From Fulvivirga sp. (GTDB lineage Bacteria; Bacteroidota; Bacteroidia; Cytophagales; Cyclobacteriaceae), in the NCBI GenBank assembly GCA_028280565.1, contig JANQLQ010000084.1:1-47381 (forward strand): 47,381 bases of DNA, read 5' to 3'. The notes under the pieces are model-generated. The model was not told the origin of the DNA and ran no database searches. It worked only from the letters and a program-made list of their open reading frames with translations. Numbering within the stretch: position 1 is the stretch's first letter; each line of letters opens with the position of its first letter. This document shows, piece after piece, positions 34,883 through 44,181 of this stretch. A program made the position numbers and the translations under genes.

Positions 34883-35959
34883 TTAGCATAATTTTGGATA
34901 GCTACCTAACCATTTGATTTGTTCTATGTTCTCCTGCATGACGGTATGGATAACGGGGTCATCCACATGGCCGTCGAATTCGATAAAAAACCAATACTTA
35001 AATCGTTTGCCATCTTTGGCAGGGTAGCTTTCTATTTTCGTGAAATTGACCCCCGTTTCGTGAAATTTTTGCAAAAAGGTGACCAAACTTCCCGGTTTAT
35101 CAGATATACGCGCCAGGATCGTGGTCTTATCATTATCGCTCATGGCGTTTTTGTAGGATTTGCTTAGGATGAGGAAACGCGTATAGTTATCCGCACTATC
35201 TTGGATGTTGGCAAATAAGATAGGCAGGTTGTACATTTTGGCGGCAATGTGAGAGCAAATGACTGCGGCCGTATTATCTGTTGAAGCCAATAAGGCAGCT
35301 TTCGAAGTCGATTCCACCGGGATCATGTGTACGTCAGTCCCGATGTATTCTTTAATGAATTTACTACATTGCCTGAAGGCGATATCCTTGGAATACACCT
35401 TCTGGATCTCGTTTAGGTTTTCATTTTGAGAGGCGAAAGAAAAGTGGATCGGCATGGGCACTTCAGAGACAATATTTACCTCACAGCTACTGAGCTGGTT
35501 CATGGTCTCGCCTACGATGCCCTGTTGATTATTTTCAATAGGTACAATGCCGTACTTTACTCTTTCGGAGATTACCGCCTCAAAAACGGACTGAATATTA
35601 TTGAGTGACATATATTCACTCATAGCACCGAACCTTGCCTCGGCAGCTTGATGGGTGAAGCTGCCCTCCGGCCCCAAGTAGGCCACTTTTTCCGGGAGTT
35701 CTATGTTCCGGCTTACCGCGAATATTTCCAGGAAGATCGCCTCAATGGCCTGTTGATTGAGCTTGCCCGTATTGATGCCGGAGAGGCGCTCAATGATCTC
35801 CCGCTCTCGCTCCGGCCGGTAGATCGTGGCATTAGAGATCTTTTTGATTTTGCCCACTTCTTGCACAAGCTCCATTCTCCGGTTGAGTAAATCGAGGAGT
35901 TGACGGTCTATTTCGTCTATTTTTTTCCTGACTTGGTCTATCGTGGTTACTTCTTTCAT
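34883..35959 (-). CDS. pheA: Bifunctional chorismate mutase / prephenate dehydratase (P-protein)
   Basis: A 358-residue three-domain P-protein, making phenylpyruvate from chorismate. Chorismate mutase AroQ domain about 1-90 (VRKKIDEIDRQLLDLLNRR, YRPEREREIIERL); prephenate dehydratase about 95-270 (VAYLGPEGSFTHQAAEARFG, GIVPIENNQQGIVGET, and the catalytic TRF in NYTRFLIL); C-terminal ACT regulatory domain about 280-355 (KPGSLVTFLQKF and ESYPAKDG, where the family often has ESRP), which normally binds phenylalanine for feedback inhibition. First gene of the pheA, DAHPS-CM, aroB operon and divergent from proline dehydrogenase. The operon has no prephenate dehydrogenase or aminotransferase. Confidence 0.95.
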   Translation of the reverse strand: MKEVTTIDQVRKKIDEIDRQLLDLLNRRMELVQEVGKIKKISNATIYRPEREREIIERLSGINTGKLNQQAIEAIFLEIFAVSRNIELPEKVAYLGPEGSFTHQAAEARFGAMSEYMSLNNIQSVFEAVISERVKYGIVPIENNQQGIVGETMNQLSSCEVNIVSEVPMPIHFSFASQNENLNEIQKVYSKDIAFRQCSKFIKEYIGTDVHMIPVESTSKAALLASTDNTAAVICSHIAAKMYNLPILFANIQDSADNYTRFLILSKSYKNAMSDNDKTTILARISDKPGSLVTFLQKFHETGVNFTKIESYPAKDGKRFKYWFFIEFDGHVDDPVIHTVMQENIEQIKWLGSYPKLC

Positions 35960-35966
35960 ACCGATC

Positions 35967-35974
35967 TAAAGATA
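35967..35974 (-). promoter_or_regulatory. Near-consensus -7 element for pheA
   Basis: On the minus strand TATCTTTA differs from TAnnTTTG at one base and lies 7 bp before the pheA ATG, with a TTTTG further upstream at less than the usual spacing. The leader would be very short. Tentative. Confidence 0.3.
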
Positions 35975-36014
35975 TTTAAAATAAAACAAAACCGGCCCTT
36001 AGTAGGTTTATTTA

Positions 36015-36022
36015 TATCTTTG
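36015..36022 (+). promoter_or_regulatory. TAnnTTTG-type -7 element (TATCTTTG) for proline dehydrogenase
   Basis: An exact match to the Bacteroidota -7 consensus, 22 bp before the ATG of the proline dehydrogenase gene and back to back with the pheA element in an 85-bp divergent gap. No clear -33 box was found. Confidence 0.5.
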
Positions 36023-36044
36023 TGCCGTTTTTTTACCCTGGATT

Positions 36045-37235
36045 ATGCAGCTAAAGTCTAACGTTTCTTTTGACGATACGTCCATCGCTTTTGAATTACG
36101 ATCTGACAAGGCCTTAAAAAAAGCCCACTTCCTGTTTACCATAGTAAACAACCCCTGGATCAACTCCCTTTCTACCGGTTTTGTTAAAATAGGGCTGAAG
36201 TTGGGTTTGCCACTGGCCGGGATCATTAAAAATACCGTGTTTGATCATTTTTGTGGCGGCGAGACGATTGATGAAAGTGAGAAAACGATCCAACAACTGG
36301 CCAAATTTAATATTGGTACTATCCTTGACTATTCCGTGGAAGGTGAGGATGACGAGGCAGGTTTTGATCGTACCAAGGAAGAGATATTGAAGACCATTGA
36401 AAAGGCGAAAGGCCATGGGAATATCCCTTTTTGTGTTTTTAAGACCACCGGGATCGCTGATTCTGCGCTACTTCAAAAAATACAAAAAGGTAAAACGCTG
36501 GCGGCTCCTGAGCAGGAAGCTTATGAGCGTGTGAAACAACGGGTTGAAGAGATATGTGCGAAAGCGCATGAGCATGGTATCCCCATCTTGATCGATGCCG
36601 AAGAAAGCTGGATCCAAGAGCCTATCGATGAGATGGTCTATGCCATGATGAGGAAGTTTAACCAGCGCAAGGCCATTGTGTATAACACTTACCAGATGTA
36701 CCGGGTAGATATGCTTTCGAACCTCAGAAAAGCATTCCATTATGCCGCGATGCATAACTATTACCTGGGGGCTAAGCTGGTAAGAGGAGCGTACATGGAA
36801 AAAGAACGTGAGCGTGCACAAGAGGCAGGGATGCCTAGCCCTATCCAACCGGATAAGGGATCAACGGATACAAGCTATGATAAGGCTTTGGCCTTTTGTG
36901 TGGATAATAAGCAGCGAATTTCCGTGATCAACGGCTCGCATAACGAGTATAGCAATTACTACCTCGCGTTGCTGATGGAAAAGCATAGTATGAAAAACGA
37001 TGACCCTCGTGTTTGGTTTGCACAGCTCTATGGCATGAGTGAGAATATATCTTTCAACCTGGCCAAAGCCGGCTATAACGTAGCCAAGTATGTGCCTTAT
37101 GGCCCGGTCAGGTCAGTAATGCCTTACCTATTTCGCAGGGCAGAGGAAAACACCTCTGTAGCCGGGCAGAGTAGTCGTGAACTCAAGCTTATCCGGAGAG
37201 AGATCAAGAGGAGGAAAGAGGTCCGCAGGCAATAA
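36045..37235 (+). CDS. Proline dehydrogenase
   Basis: A 396-residue FAD-dependent proline dehydrogenase with the single-domain (non-PutA) architecture; it oxidises proline to pyrroline-5-carboxylate as the first step of proline catabolism. The TIM-barrel motifs include FNIGTILDYSVEGEDDEAGF, CVFKTTGIAD, GIPILIDAEESWIQ, VYNTYQMYRVD, GAKLVRGAYMEKERERA (the lysine/arginine binding segment), SHNEYS and YGPVRSVMPYLFRRAEENTSV near the C terminus with paired arginines contacting substrate. No P5C dehydrogenase gene is adjacent. It is divergent from pheA and 149 bp before lysS. Confidence 0.93.
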   Translation: MQLKSNVSFDDTSIAFELRSDKALKKAHFLFTIVNNPWINSLSTGFVKIGLKLGLPLAGIIKNTVFDHFCGGETIDESEKTIQQLAKFNIGTILDYSVEGEDDEAGFDRTKEEILKTIEKAKGHGNIPFCVFKTTGIADSALLQKIQKGKTLAAPEQEAYERVKQRVEEICAKAHEHGIPILIDAEESWIQEPIDEMVYAMMRKFNQRKAIVYNTYQMYRVDMLSNLRKAFHYAAMHNYYLGAKLVRGAYMEKERERAQEAGMPSPIQPDKGSTDTSYDKALAFCVDNKQRISVINGSHNEYSNYYLALLMEKHSMKNDDPRVWFAQLYGMSENISFNLAKAGYNVAKYVPYGPVRSVMPYLFRRAEENTSVAGQSSRELKLIRREIKRRKEVRRQ

Positions 37236-37337
37236 TCCATACTTTCCTGTAGCCATAGATTACCAGCCGATCGACCAAGGGTGAGAGTTACGCTCAACTT
37301 GATCGCTGCATTCCCCTCAAAAATGAGAACTTTCATC

Positions 37338-37345
37338 TATCTTTG
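37338..37345 (+). promoter_or_regulatory. TAnnTTTG-type -7 element (TATCTTTG) for lysS
   Basis: An exact -7 consensus match 39 bp before the lysS ATG. No good -33 match at normal spacing. Its position and match make it a reasonable lysS promoter. Confidence 0.5.
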
Positions 37346-37384
37346 CGGTTTTAAATTTTACATATCACAATTTTATTCCCAATA

Positions 37385-39121
37385 ATGCACCTGAGTGAGC
37401 AAGAAATAGTTAGAAGACAAGCGAAAGAAGAGCTGGAAAAAATAGGGATAGATCCCTACCCAGCTGAGCTTTTCAAAGTCAACGTTTCCATACGCGAAAT
37501 ATTCGAAAACTATGAGAAACGGAAACTGGACTATAAGAACATCTCTCTTGCAGGACGTATTATGAGCCGCAGGATCATGGGATCCGCTTCTTTTGCAGAG
37601 ATACAAGATGCTACCGGGCGTATCCAAATATATGTGAGAAGGGATGATATATGCCCGGAAGAGGACAAAACTTTATACAATACGGTATTCAAAAAGTTAC
37701 TGGATATTGGAGATATCATAGGCATTGATGGTCATGTATTTACCACCCAAACGGGTGAAATTTCAATACATGTCTCTCGTATGAAGGTGCTGAGTAAGTC
37801 GTTGCGTCCTTTGCCTATTGTAAAAGAAACGAAAGGTGAAGATGGCAATATTGTCAAGCATGACGCTTTCTCAGACCCGGAGATGCGTTATCGCCAGCGG
37901 TACGTGGACTTGGTCGTCAACCCGGACATACGCGATACTTTTATTAAGAGAACGCAGCTGGTAAATTCTATGCGCCAGTACCTCAATAACCGGGGATATT
38001 TGGAAGTAGAGACCCCGGTATTGCAGCCTTTGTACGGTGGCGCTGCGGCCAGGCCGTTCAAGACCCATCACAATGCATTGGATATGACTTTGTACCTGCG
38101 TATTGCCAATGAGCTGTATTTAAAAAGGCTGATTGTAGGTGGCTTTGATGGAGTTTACGAATTTTCAAAGGACTTTCGCAACGAGGGCATGTCGCGCTTC
38201 CACAACCCTGAGTTTACGCAGGTGGAATTGTACGTGGCCTATAAAGACTATCATTGGATGATGGACCTAGTGGAGGAGATGATCGAGAAGGTGGCGCTGG
38301 ATCTCCATGGTACTACAGAAGTGCAAGTGGGTGAGAACGTTATCGACTTCAAACGCCCCTGGAAGCGTTTCACTATGTTTGAAGCTATAGAGCACTATAC
38401 GGGCATAGATATTTCCGGGATGGATGAAACGCAACTCCGGGAAACTGCTAAAAAACTTGAAGTACCCATAGACGAAACTATGGGCAAAGGCAAATTGATA
38501 GACGAAATATTCGGGGAGAAATGCGAAGGCAAACTCATACAACCGACGTTTATTACTGATTACCCGGTAGAAATGTCTCCATTGGCCAAAAAGCATCGCG
38601 ATAAAGAAGGGCTGGTAGAGCGCTTTGAAGCGATCGCCAATGGTAAAGAGATCTGCAATGCCTTTTCTGAGCTAAACGACCCCATAGACCAGCGCGAGCG
38701 CTTCCAGGAACAATTGGAGCTTGGAAAAAGGGGAGATGAAGAAGCCATGACCCTCGATGAGGATTTCCTACGTGCTTTGGAGTACGGTATGCCGCCCACC
38801 GCGGGCCTGGGTGTGGGCATCGATCGGCTGGCTATGATCATGACAAATTCTAACTCGATCCAAGATGTGCTCTTTTTCCCCCAAATGAAGCCGGAAAAAA
38901 GACCGGTAGTTGCTAGCGCAAAAGATTATGAGCAAGTGGGGGTGAGACCTGAGCTGATCCCCGTGATCCAAAAGCTAGGGATACATACCATAGAGCAGTT
39001 GAAACAGTCTAATCCCAATAAACTGTTTAACGATGTGTGTGGCATGCGTAAGAAAATGAAGCTCAACGAGGTGAAAAACCCGGACCTGGAAGAGGTTAAA
39101 TCATGGTTAGCGTCCAGTTAG
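37385..39121 (+). CDS. lysS: Lysyl-tRNA synthetase, class II
   Basis: A 578-residue class II lysyl-tRNA synthetase that charges tRNA-Lys in the cytoplasm. N-terminal anticodon-binding OB fold about 50-150 ([22 protein letters not shown]), then the catalytic core: motif 1 region with [18 protein letters not shown], motif 2 [18 protein letters not shown], and motif 3 [17 protein letters not shown]-terminal extension of about 70 residues (about 505-578, [19 protein letters not shown]) is typical of Bacteroidota LysS. The last codons and the stop TAG overlap a segment that resembles the terminal repeat of the MITE-like family. Confidence 0.97.
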   Translation: MHLSEQEIVRRQAKEELEKIGIDPYPAELFKVNVSIREIFENYEKRKLDYKNISLAGRIMSRRIMGSASFAEIQDATGRIQIYVRRDDICPEEDKTLYNTVFKKLLDIGDIIGIDGHVFTTQTGEISIHVSRMKVLSKSLRPLPIVKETKGEDGNIVKHDAFSDPEMRYRQRYVDLVVNPDIRDTFIKRTQLVNSMRQYLNNRGYLEVETPVLQPLYGGAAARPFKTHHNALDMTLYLRIANELYLKRLIVGGFDGVYEFSKDFRNEGMSRFHNPEFTQVELYVAYKDYHWMMDLVEEMIEKVALDLHGTTEVQVGENVIDFKRPWKRFTMFEAIEHYTGIDISGMDETQLRETAKKLEVPIDETMGKGKLIDEIFGEKCEGKLIQPTFITDYPVEMSPLAKKHRDKEGLVERFEAIANGKEICNAFSELNDPIDQRERFQEQLELGKRGDEEAMTLDEDFLRALEYGMPPTAGLGVGIDRLAMIMTNSNSIQDVLFFPQMKPEKRPVVASAKDYEQVGVRPELIPVIQKLGIHTIEQLKQSNPNKLFNDVCGMRKKMKLNEVKNPDLEEVKSWLASS

Positions 39122-39234
39122 GCCTCAAATAACGGTTAAACTAATTTTCCGGTCCCATTCTTAACGTCGGCAGTAGGCCAGTGGCAATCGGCAACCCCAT
39201 TTTGCTTACTGTACATCACCTATTGCTGACTGTT
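39107..39234 (+). mobile_element. Degenerate MITE-like copy overlapping the lysS 3' end
   Basis: The first 29 bases (39107-39135) match the left terminus of the copy starting at 47267 at about 21 positions, sharing CCTCAAAT and ACGG. Downstream, CATTCTTA and, at 39166-39234, GGCAACCCCATTTTGC and CCTATTGCTGACT also recur in other copies, the latter in inverted orientation relative to 29163-29368. No right terminus is visible. The lysS stop codon lies inside the terminal repeat. Confidence 0.45.
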
Positions 39235-39296
39235 ACAGCGTGTCCTCTCAAATTAGCTTTGATAGTAAGACGTTTAATTTTGATAGGTTAATCTAT

Positions 39297-39486
39297 CTTT
39301 TTAAGATGTTTCGGGTAATGCCAGCCTCGCAATGAGTAGTATACGCAGGATTTTGTGGTTCTAAGCCCGGTTTTCATTTTCTTTTGCGCGCCCAAAAGAA
39401 AACGAAACTACGCACAGGCCTCAAATGGACCGCGCTGTTCCTGGAGATTTCCCCTCTATATGCCTCTTGAATTCTCAATGATGCCC
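39297..39486 (+). repeat. Dispersed repeat R1, copy B
   Basis: The 5' part (GATGTTTCGGGTAATGCCAG, then GTAGTATACGC and TTGTGGTTCTAAG) is nearly identical to copy C at 46876. The perfect hairpin TTTTCTTTTG-CGCGCC-CAAAAGAAAA lies at 39377-39402, then the distal part CCGCGCTGTTCCTGGAG and TTGAATTCTCAATGATG. The middle block seen in copies A and C (GGCGCCAGCAAC onward) is missing. It sits between the convergent 3' ends of lysS and lptD. The whole 39122-39543 gap otherwise holds only MITE remnants. Confidence 0.75.
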
Positions 39487-39543
39487 TGTTCCAAGGTCTC
39501 CAATACTGCAAATCATCATGTAACATGTTCGTCAGTTAATGGC

Positions 39544-42243
39544 TTAGAACTGGTCGAAGAAGCTCCGGTTACGATCAATCTTTAAGTCCTGTAATAACGC
39601 GGATTTTACCCGGATGGTAAAGGTGTAGTTTGTGAATCGGCCAAAGGGGGTCCAGTTAAAATTCATCACCCAGCAGTGCAGGTCACGGTTGATCCCGAGG
39701 GTAGTGGTGGTAAATTCCCTGTTTTCAAAGTCATACCCGGAGTTGAAATTCAACTTCCACTTTTCGCTTAAGGAAAGGTCGCCGGAAAAGCGTAAGGATT
39801 GAACAATTTCAGCTTCAGACAGCCCCCGGCGCGTGTAGTTTAAGTTATAATTGATATTCAGGCTCCATGGGATCTCGAAATCAATGTAAGCATCGGGGTT
39901 ATTGAGCAAAAAATCCTTGTCTTCTTGACTCAGGTCCGAATTCACGATCTTGTCAGTATTACGCTCCTCGGCATCTCTCGCCTTGGGGTTAAGGTTAGTG
40001 CTCAGGGCTAGCGATGCTGAGCTGAGCCTGCCTATGCCTTCACCATTGTTCCAGGTGTACAGGTCGATCCTCCTTCCGGCATCCGTTCGGTCATCTGGCA
40101 CGTACACATAGGGATCAAGGTTCCCGTTAAAGTTGATGCTCAATTTTTTCTTGAACAGCGCCGTATTCGCCCGAAAACTGATATTAGAGAGCTGGAATGA
40201 ATCTGCTACGAGATCGTAACTGGTATTAAACCCGAAGTTGTTCAGGATAGGCACCTTACGTGCCTGGTCAGACGTGTCCTTTTTGGTTTTGATCTTCATT
40301 TCCAAGGTATTGGTCAATGAAAAACCAATAGACCCGCTTTCCCGGTTAGGGGCGTTGCCATATTGGAAGCCACGAAAACGGTCTTCAACGAGTACTTCAC
40401 CTTCTTCAGTTTCCAGGCGCTGGTAGAAGCCATACCGCTCACCGCTGAAATCAGGAGTGTAAGAGAGCGTAATGCTGGGGTTCATAACATGTCGTATCGC
40501 TTGTATACTCCCTTTTTTAAAAAATTTTGTACCATAAAGCCGGGTATTGATCCCCATACTCATGTTATAATTGTACACCCGGTTAAATCCATCTACTGTG
40601 TCGATCACCGTGGCTTGGTTCGGATTATCAGGGTCGAGGCCATACTCTAAACTTTCGAAATACCAGCGTTCTTGGTAATTAATAGTGGGTGATGCTGTGA
40701 GGTGCTTCAATAACCGGAAGGATGTGGAAATAGGAATGCGATTGTTAAAGCCCCTACTGGCATTTTCAAAGAAAGTGCCTAGGGTACTAAAGTCGAAAGG
40801 AGCGATACTATCTGTGTCGGAATCGCCGATACGGCCTAAGTTATTCGTTATCTCGTTATTCCCTTCCAGTGTATACCTAAGGTTGAGCTTGTCCAGTAGC
40901 CCGTTCCCTGTTCCTCCTCCCGATTTGCCCTGGAAAGGATAAACGTTGGACATGTTAAACGTCATAGAGGGTAGGAGGATATCTACTTCCCGGGTACCCA
41001 CATTCTGATTATGGCGTGCACTAAGTCCCAGTGAAAACAAATTGCCGAAAGTAGTAGAGAAAGTGACCGTAGAACTTAGGTTTTGAGTAAAATTATCGAG
41101 GCGTCCGCTATTTGGGTCCGCGTTGATCCCAAGGAAGTTGTTGGTGTTAAAAGTGGAAGTAGCGGCGTTTACAGAGGCTGAGAAACGGCTCCTTCCTTTA
41201 GTCTGGGGCGTATGGGTCCAAGTGAGGCGGTAATCATTCTGGTTATTGTCTATCTCAATGTTATCACTGGTTCTTAGTTTGGTGTAGTTAAAGTTGAAGC
41301 TACCATTGTAAGCATACCTTTTCTTGTAAACGGTGCTAACATTTACACCATGTCCGCCCCTGCTGTAGATATCTCCCCTGATCGTAGTTTTTACATAGTC
41401 ACTGATGTCGAAAAAGTAGCCCCCTCCGCGTAAAAAAAAGCCCCTGCGTCGCTCTTCTCCATAAGAGGGTACGATTATCCCGGAACTCGCCTCATTTTTT
41501 GCCGGGAACATCCCAAAGAAAAAGCCCAGCGGTGTGGGCACGTCGTTGATCTCGAGATTGAACGGACCAGAAACGATCTTATCCTCCGGGATGGCCTTGG
41601 TCCTTTTCGCCTTGATCCTAAAATGTGGATGCCTCAAGTTACATGTAGTGTAGGTATTATCTATACTGAATAACTCGTTTCTTTCATTTTTGTATACAGT
41701 TTCACCATGCAAGAAACCGTCACCCTGTTGGGTAACTACCTCCGAAATGCGTGCCCTCCCGGTCTTAAAATTGTAAGTGATATCACGTGTTTCATATACC
41801 TCCGCCCCATTTTTGAAGATGGGGAATCCTATTCTTGTGCCGGTACTGTCTGTCCGGCCGCTTGCACTCAATGTGTTTTCGTTATAATCGATGACTATAT
41901 GATCGGCCTCTAGTTCGATCAGCCCATATTTTATCTTCGCGTCACCATAAAGCTTGACGATTTTAGTGTCCAGTGAAAAGTTAATGGAATCTCTGGCAGA
42001 GTAATTGATGGTAGTTTCTATATCTCCGCTGGGAGTCTCTTCTACGGCGGTGGAATCTATAGCTTGGTTGGCGAGGGAGTCCAATACCATGGCCGTGGAA
42101 TCAGAATTGATGGTGGTATCGGCAGCAATTTCTTCGCTACCTAATAGTTCGCTGGGGGTCTCTACTGGTACTTCGGGAACCTGGCCATAAGCAATGGAAA
42201 GAGTAAAAAGAAAAAATACACCGATGAAACCTAACTTCTCCAA
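39544..42243 (-). CDS. lptD: LptD-like LPS-assembly outer-membrane protein
   Basis: A protein of 899 residues from the chosen start. The frame extends to an ATG at 42492, but that would overlap the divergent amidase gene and its promoter. The TTG at 42243 starts a clean signal peptide (MEKLGFIGVFFLFTLSIAYG). After an acidic/serine-rich linker comes an OstA/LptA-like beta-jellyroll (about 70-180, VKLYGDAKIKYGLIELEADH), then the large LptD beta barrel with GFFFGMFPAKNEASSGIIVP and many alternating aromatic strands, ending in FFDQF, a C-terminal aromatic typical of outer-membrane proteins. LptD inserts lipopolysaccharide into the outer leaflet with LptE and the LptA bridge; those partners are not here. 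It is divergent from the amidase-MCE pair. Confidence 0.88.
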   Translation of the reverse strand: MEKLGFIGVFFLFTLSIAYGQVPEVPVETPSELLGSEEIAADTTINSDSTAMVLDSLANQAIDSTAVEETPSGDIETTINYSARDSINFSLDTKIVKLYGDAKIKYGLIELEADHIVIDYNENTLSASGRTDSTGTRIGFPIFKNGAEVYETRDITYNFKTGRARISEVVTQQGDGFLHGETVYKNERNELFSIDNTYTTCNLRHPHFRIKAKRTKAIPEDKIVSGPFNLEINDVPTPLGFFFGMFPAKNEASSGIIVPSYGEERRRGFFLRGGGYFFDISDYVKTTIRGDIYSRGGHGVNVSTVYKKRYAYNGSFNFNYTKLRTSDNIEIDNNQNDYRLTWTHTPQTKGRSRFSASVNAATSTFNTNNFLGINADPNSGRLDNFTQNLSSTVTFSTTFGNLFSLGLSARHNQNVGTREVDILLPSMTFNMSNVYPFQGKSGGGTGNGLLDKLNLRYTLEGNNEITNNLGRIGDSDTDSIAPFDFSTLGTFFENASRGFNNRIPISTSFRLLKHLTASPTINYQERWYFESLEYGLDPDNPNQATVIDTVDGFNRVYNYNMSMGINTRLYGTKFFKKGSIQAIRHVMNPSITLSYTPDFSGERYGFYQRLETEEGEVLVEDRFRGFQYGNAPNRESGSIGFSLTNTLEMKIKTKKDTSDQARKVPILNNFGFNTSYDLVADSFQLSNISFRANTALFKKKLSINFNGNLDPYVYVPDDRTDAGRRIDLYTWNNGEGIGRLSSASLALSTNLNPKARDAEERNTDKIVNSDLSQEDKDFLLNNPDAYIDFEIPWSLNINYNLNYTRRGLSEAEIVQSLRFSGDLSLSEKWKLNFNSGYDFENREFTTTTLGINRDLHCWVMNFNWTPFGRFTNYTFTIRVKSALLQDLKIDRNRSFFDQF

Positions 42244-42306
42244 AGCCCAGAAATTCAAATTAAATAGCGTATTTTTCGGTTTTAGGGAAAATTTTACAAC
42301 TTTGTT

Positions 42307-42314
42307 CAAAGTTA
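42307..42314 (-). promoter_or_regulatory. TAnnTTTG-type -7 element (TAACTTTG) for lptD
   Basis: An exact -7 consensus on the minus strand, about 64 bp before the preferred TTG start of lptD and 30 bp before the divergent amidase GTG. It supports a start downstream of 42300 for lptD rather than the 42492 ATG. Confidence 0.45.
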
Positions 42315-42343
42315 TTGGAATAACTATTAAGAAGCGAAACATT

Positions 42344-43144
42344 GTGAAGAATAATGCCATAGTATTCCTACTGATAGCAATAACCTTGCTAACTTCTTCT
42401 ACTCCTATCCCTACCTCTGATTTTAAGGTAAAAACAGTGATCATTGATCCTGGGCATGGGGGAAAAGACCCGGGAACACAGGGAAAATTCACGAAAGAAA
42501 AGGACCTGGTGCTGGACGTATCCTTGAAAGTCGGCGGTTATATTGAAGAGTACTTACCCGATGTTAAAGTGATCTATACTCGGACCACCGATAATTTCAT
42601 CACGCTAAAAGGGAGACCCAAAATAGCCAATGATAATAATGGTGATGTCTTCATCTCTATCCATGCCAACGCCCTTCCGGCAGACGTAAGTGCTGAAAGA
42701 AAAAATGCCATCTATGGTACGGAGACTTATGTGATGGGAGCGCAAAATACCGGCAGGAACCTCGAGGTTTCAAAGCGTGAAAACTCCGTGATCTTGCTAG
42801 AAGAGGATTATGAAAAAGAATACGATTTCGACCCCAGCTCCCCTGAATCAGCCATTTTATTTTCGTTGACACAATCTGCTTTCCAATATAACAGCATCAA
42901 ACTTGCTACTAAGATCGAAGACCAATTTGAAAGAAGGGCAGGCCGGAGAAGCCTCGGGGTGAAACAATCCAGCCTTTACGTGCTTTGGAGCACAGCTATG
43001 CCCAGTGTGCTTGTAGAAATTGGTTTTCTCACCAACCCTAAGGAGGAAAAGGAATTGAATGACCCTTCCATACAAGGAAATATAGCTTCAGGAATATTCA
43101 GGGCCTTTAGGGATTACAAAAACGAAATTGAATCCTTAAATTAG
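42344..43144 (+). CDS. N-acetylmuramoyl-L-alanine amidase (Amidase_3)
   Basis: A 266-residue zinc amidase that cleaves peptidoglycan between MurNAc and L-Ala. The frame opens at 42194, but that part overlaps lptD; the GTG at 42344 gives a signal peptide (MKNNAIVFLLIAITLLTSS). The AmiC-type catalytic domain shows the zinc ligands and catalytic acid: H in IIDPGHGGKDPGT, E in TKEKDLVLDV, H in FISIHANALP, and E in VLVEIGFLTN. No peptidoglycan-binding repeat is present, so localisation would depend on partners. The gene ends 1 bp before the MCE gene, so they are co-translated; amidase, MCE and LptD together form an envelope-maintenance group. Confidence 0.92.
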   Translation: MKNNAIVFLLIAITLLTSSTPIPTSDFKVKTVIIDPGHGGKDPGTQGKFTKEKDLVLDVSLKVGGYIEEYLPDVKVIYTRTTDNFITLKGRPKIANDNNGDVFISIHANALPADVSAERKNAIYGTETYVMGAQNTGRNLEVSKRENSVILLEEDYEKEYDFDPSSPESAILFSLTQSAFQYNSIKLATKIEDQFERRAGRRSLGVKQSSLYVLWSTAMPSVLVEIGFLTNPKEEKELNDPSIQGNIASGIFRAFRDYKNEIESLN

Positions 43145-43145
43145 C

Positions 43146-44105
43146 GTGGTGAGATTTTCAAAAGAATTCAAAGTGGGATTGTTTATGGTAATTTCCATTG
43201 CAATCTTGTATTTAGGCTTTAACTACCTGAAAGGGATCGATTTTTTCTCCAGTAGTAATAAGTACTACGCGATCTATGAAAATGTTAATGGTCTGAATGT
43301 CTCTAACCCAGTGCTGATCAATGGTTTTACCGTGGGGCGTGTGAGCCAGATCAGGCTCCTGCAAGATAAAACCAACCAGATACTAGTGGAAATAGATATA
43401 TCCGGTGATATCGTACTCGGGGATTCCGCAACAGCTACTTTGAACAGTGATTTCTTGGGAAATAAATCCATCCTTTTAGGCACAGGGGATATCAATCGCC
43501 CCATAGAGGTACGGGATACGATCATCGCCGTGATGGATCGGGGGATAACGGATATCTTGGCCGAAAGCGCCCAGCCCGTGGCTAATAACTTAGAATCCAC
43601 AATAAAAAAGATCAATACGGTCCTGGACCAGCTGGCAGGTGAAAAAGGAAAGATCGATAGCATCCTGAATAACCTGCGACTGGTAACAGAAAATGTAAAC
43701 TACACCATAAGCCGAACCCGGTATAACCTGGACACACTCACAGGCACGTTTAACCAGGCAGGGGCGGCAATAAAAACCAGCTTGGATGACCTAAAACCAT
43801 TGCTGAGTAACATGACCCAATTTTCGGATTCACTGAACAACCTGGAGCTAAGCAAGACATTAGCACAAGCGAATCAAACACTGGGGGCTTTGACCGAGGC
43901 TGTTGATAAATTCGCCAACAATGAAGGCACACTAGGCAAGCTTTTAACGAGCGATTCGCTTTATGTTAATCTCAATAATGCCGTGAGGAGCCTGGATCAA
44001 CTGCTGATCCATATCGATACTCAACCCAAACATTTTTTTGCTCCTTTGGGCAAAAGCAGTCGCAAAATCGAGCGAGACCGACGTAAAGCGGAGAAGGGAA
44101 AATAA
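43146..44105 (+). CDS. MCE-domain (MlaD-like) lipid-transport protein
   Basis: A 319-residue membrane-anchored periplasmic protein. One N-terminal helix (about 8-28, VGLFMVISIAILYLG) is followed by a single MCE/MlaD domain (about 38-115, YYAIYENVNGLNVSNPVLING and LGNKSILLGTG), then a helical, coiled-coil-like segment (about 140-290) and a basic tail. MCE proteins form rings or tubes that carry phospholipids between membranes. No MlaE permease or MlaF ATPase gene is adjacent. The start is GTG; two GTG codons in tandem are equally possible. Placement after the amidase by 1 bp suggests shared envelope function. Confidence 0.9.
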   Translation: MVRFSKEFKVGLFMVISIAILYLGFNYLKGIDFFSSSNKYYAIYENVNGLNVSNPVLINGFTVGRVSQIRLLQDKTNQILVEIDISGDIVLGDSATATLNSDFLGNKSILLGTGDINRPIEVRDTIIAVMDRGITDILAESAQPVANNLESTIKKINTVLDQLAGEKGKIDSILNNLRLVTENVNYTISRTRYNLDTLTGTFNQAGAAIKTSLDDLKPLLSNMTQFSDSLNNLELSKTLAQANQTLGALTEAVDKFANNEGTLGKLLTSDSLYVNLNNAVRSLDQLLIHIDTQPKHFFAPLGKSSRKIERDRRKAEKGK

Positions 44106-44181
44106 TCATTTATCTTTCCTTTTTTCTTGGTAAGATCATTTAATTTTCAATTTTATAAAATGAAAATGAGGCGATATTTCT

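Noticed and set aside
39355-39585. 76-codon plus-strand frame in R1 copy B
   Set aside because: Lies in repeat DNA and runs into the 3' end of lptD; no protein-like features.
42244-42492. ATG-initiated extension of lptD
   Set aside because: Overlaps the amidase coding start and lies upstream of the putative lptD promoter; the signal peptide starts at 42243.
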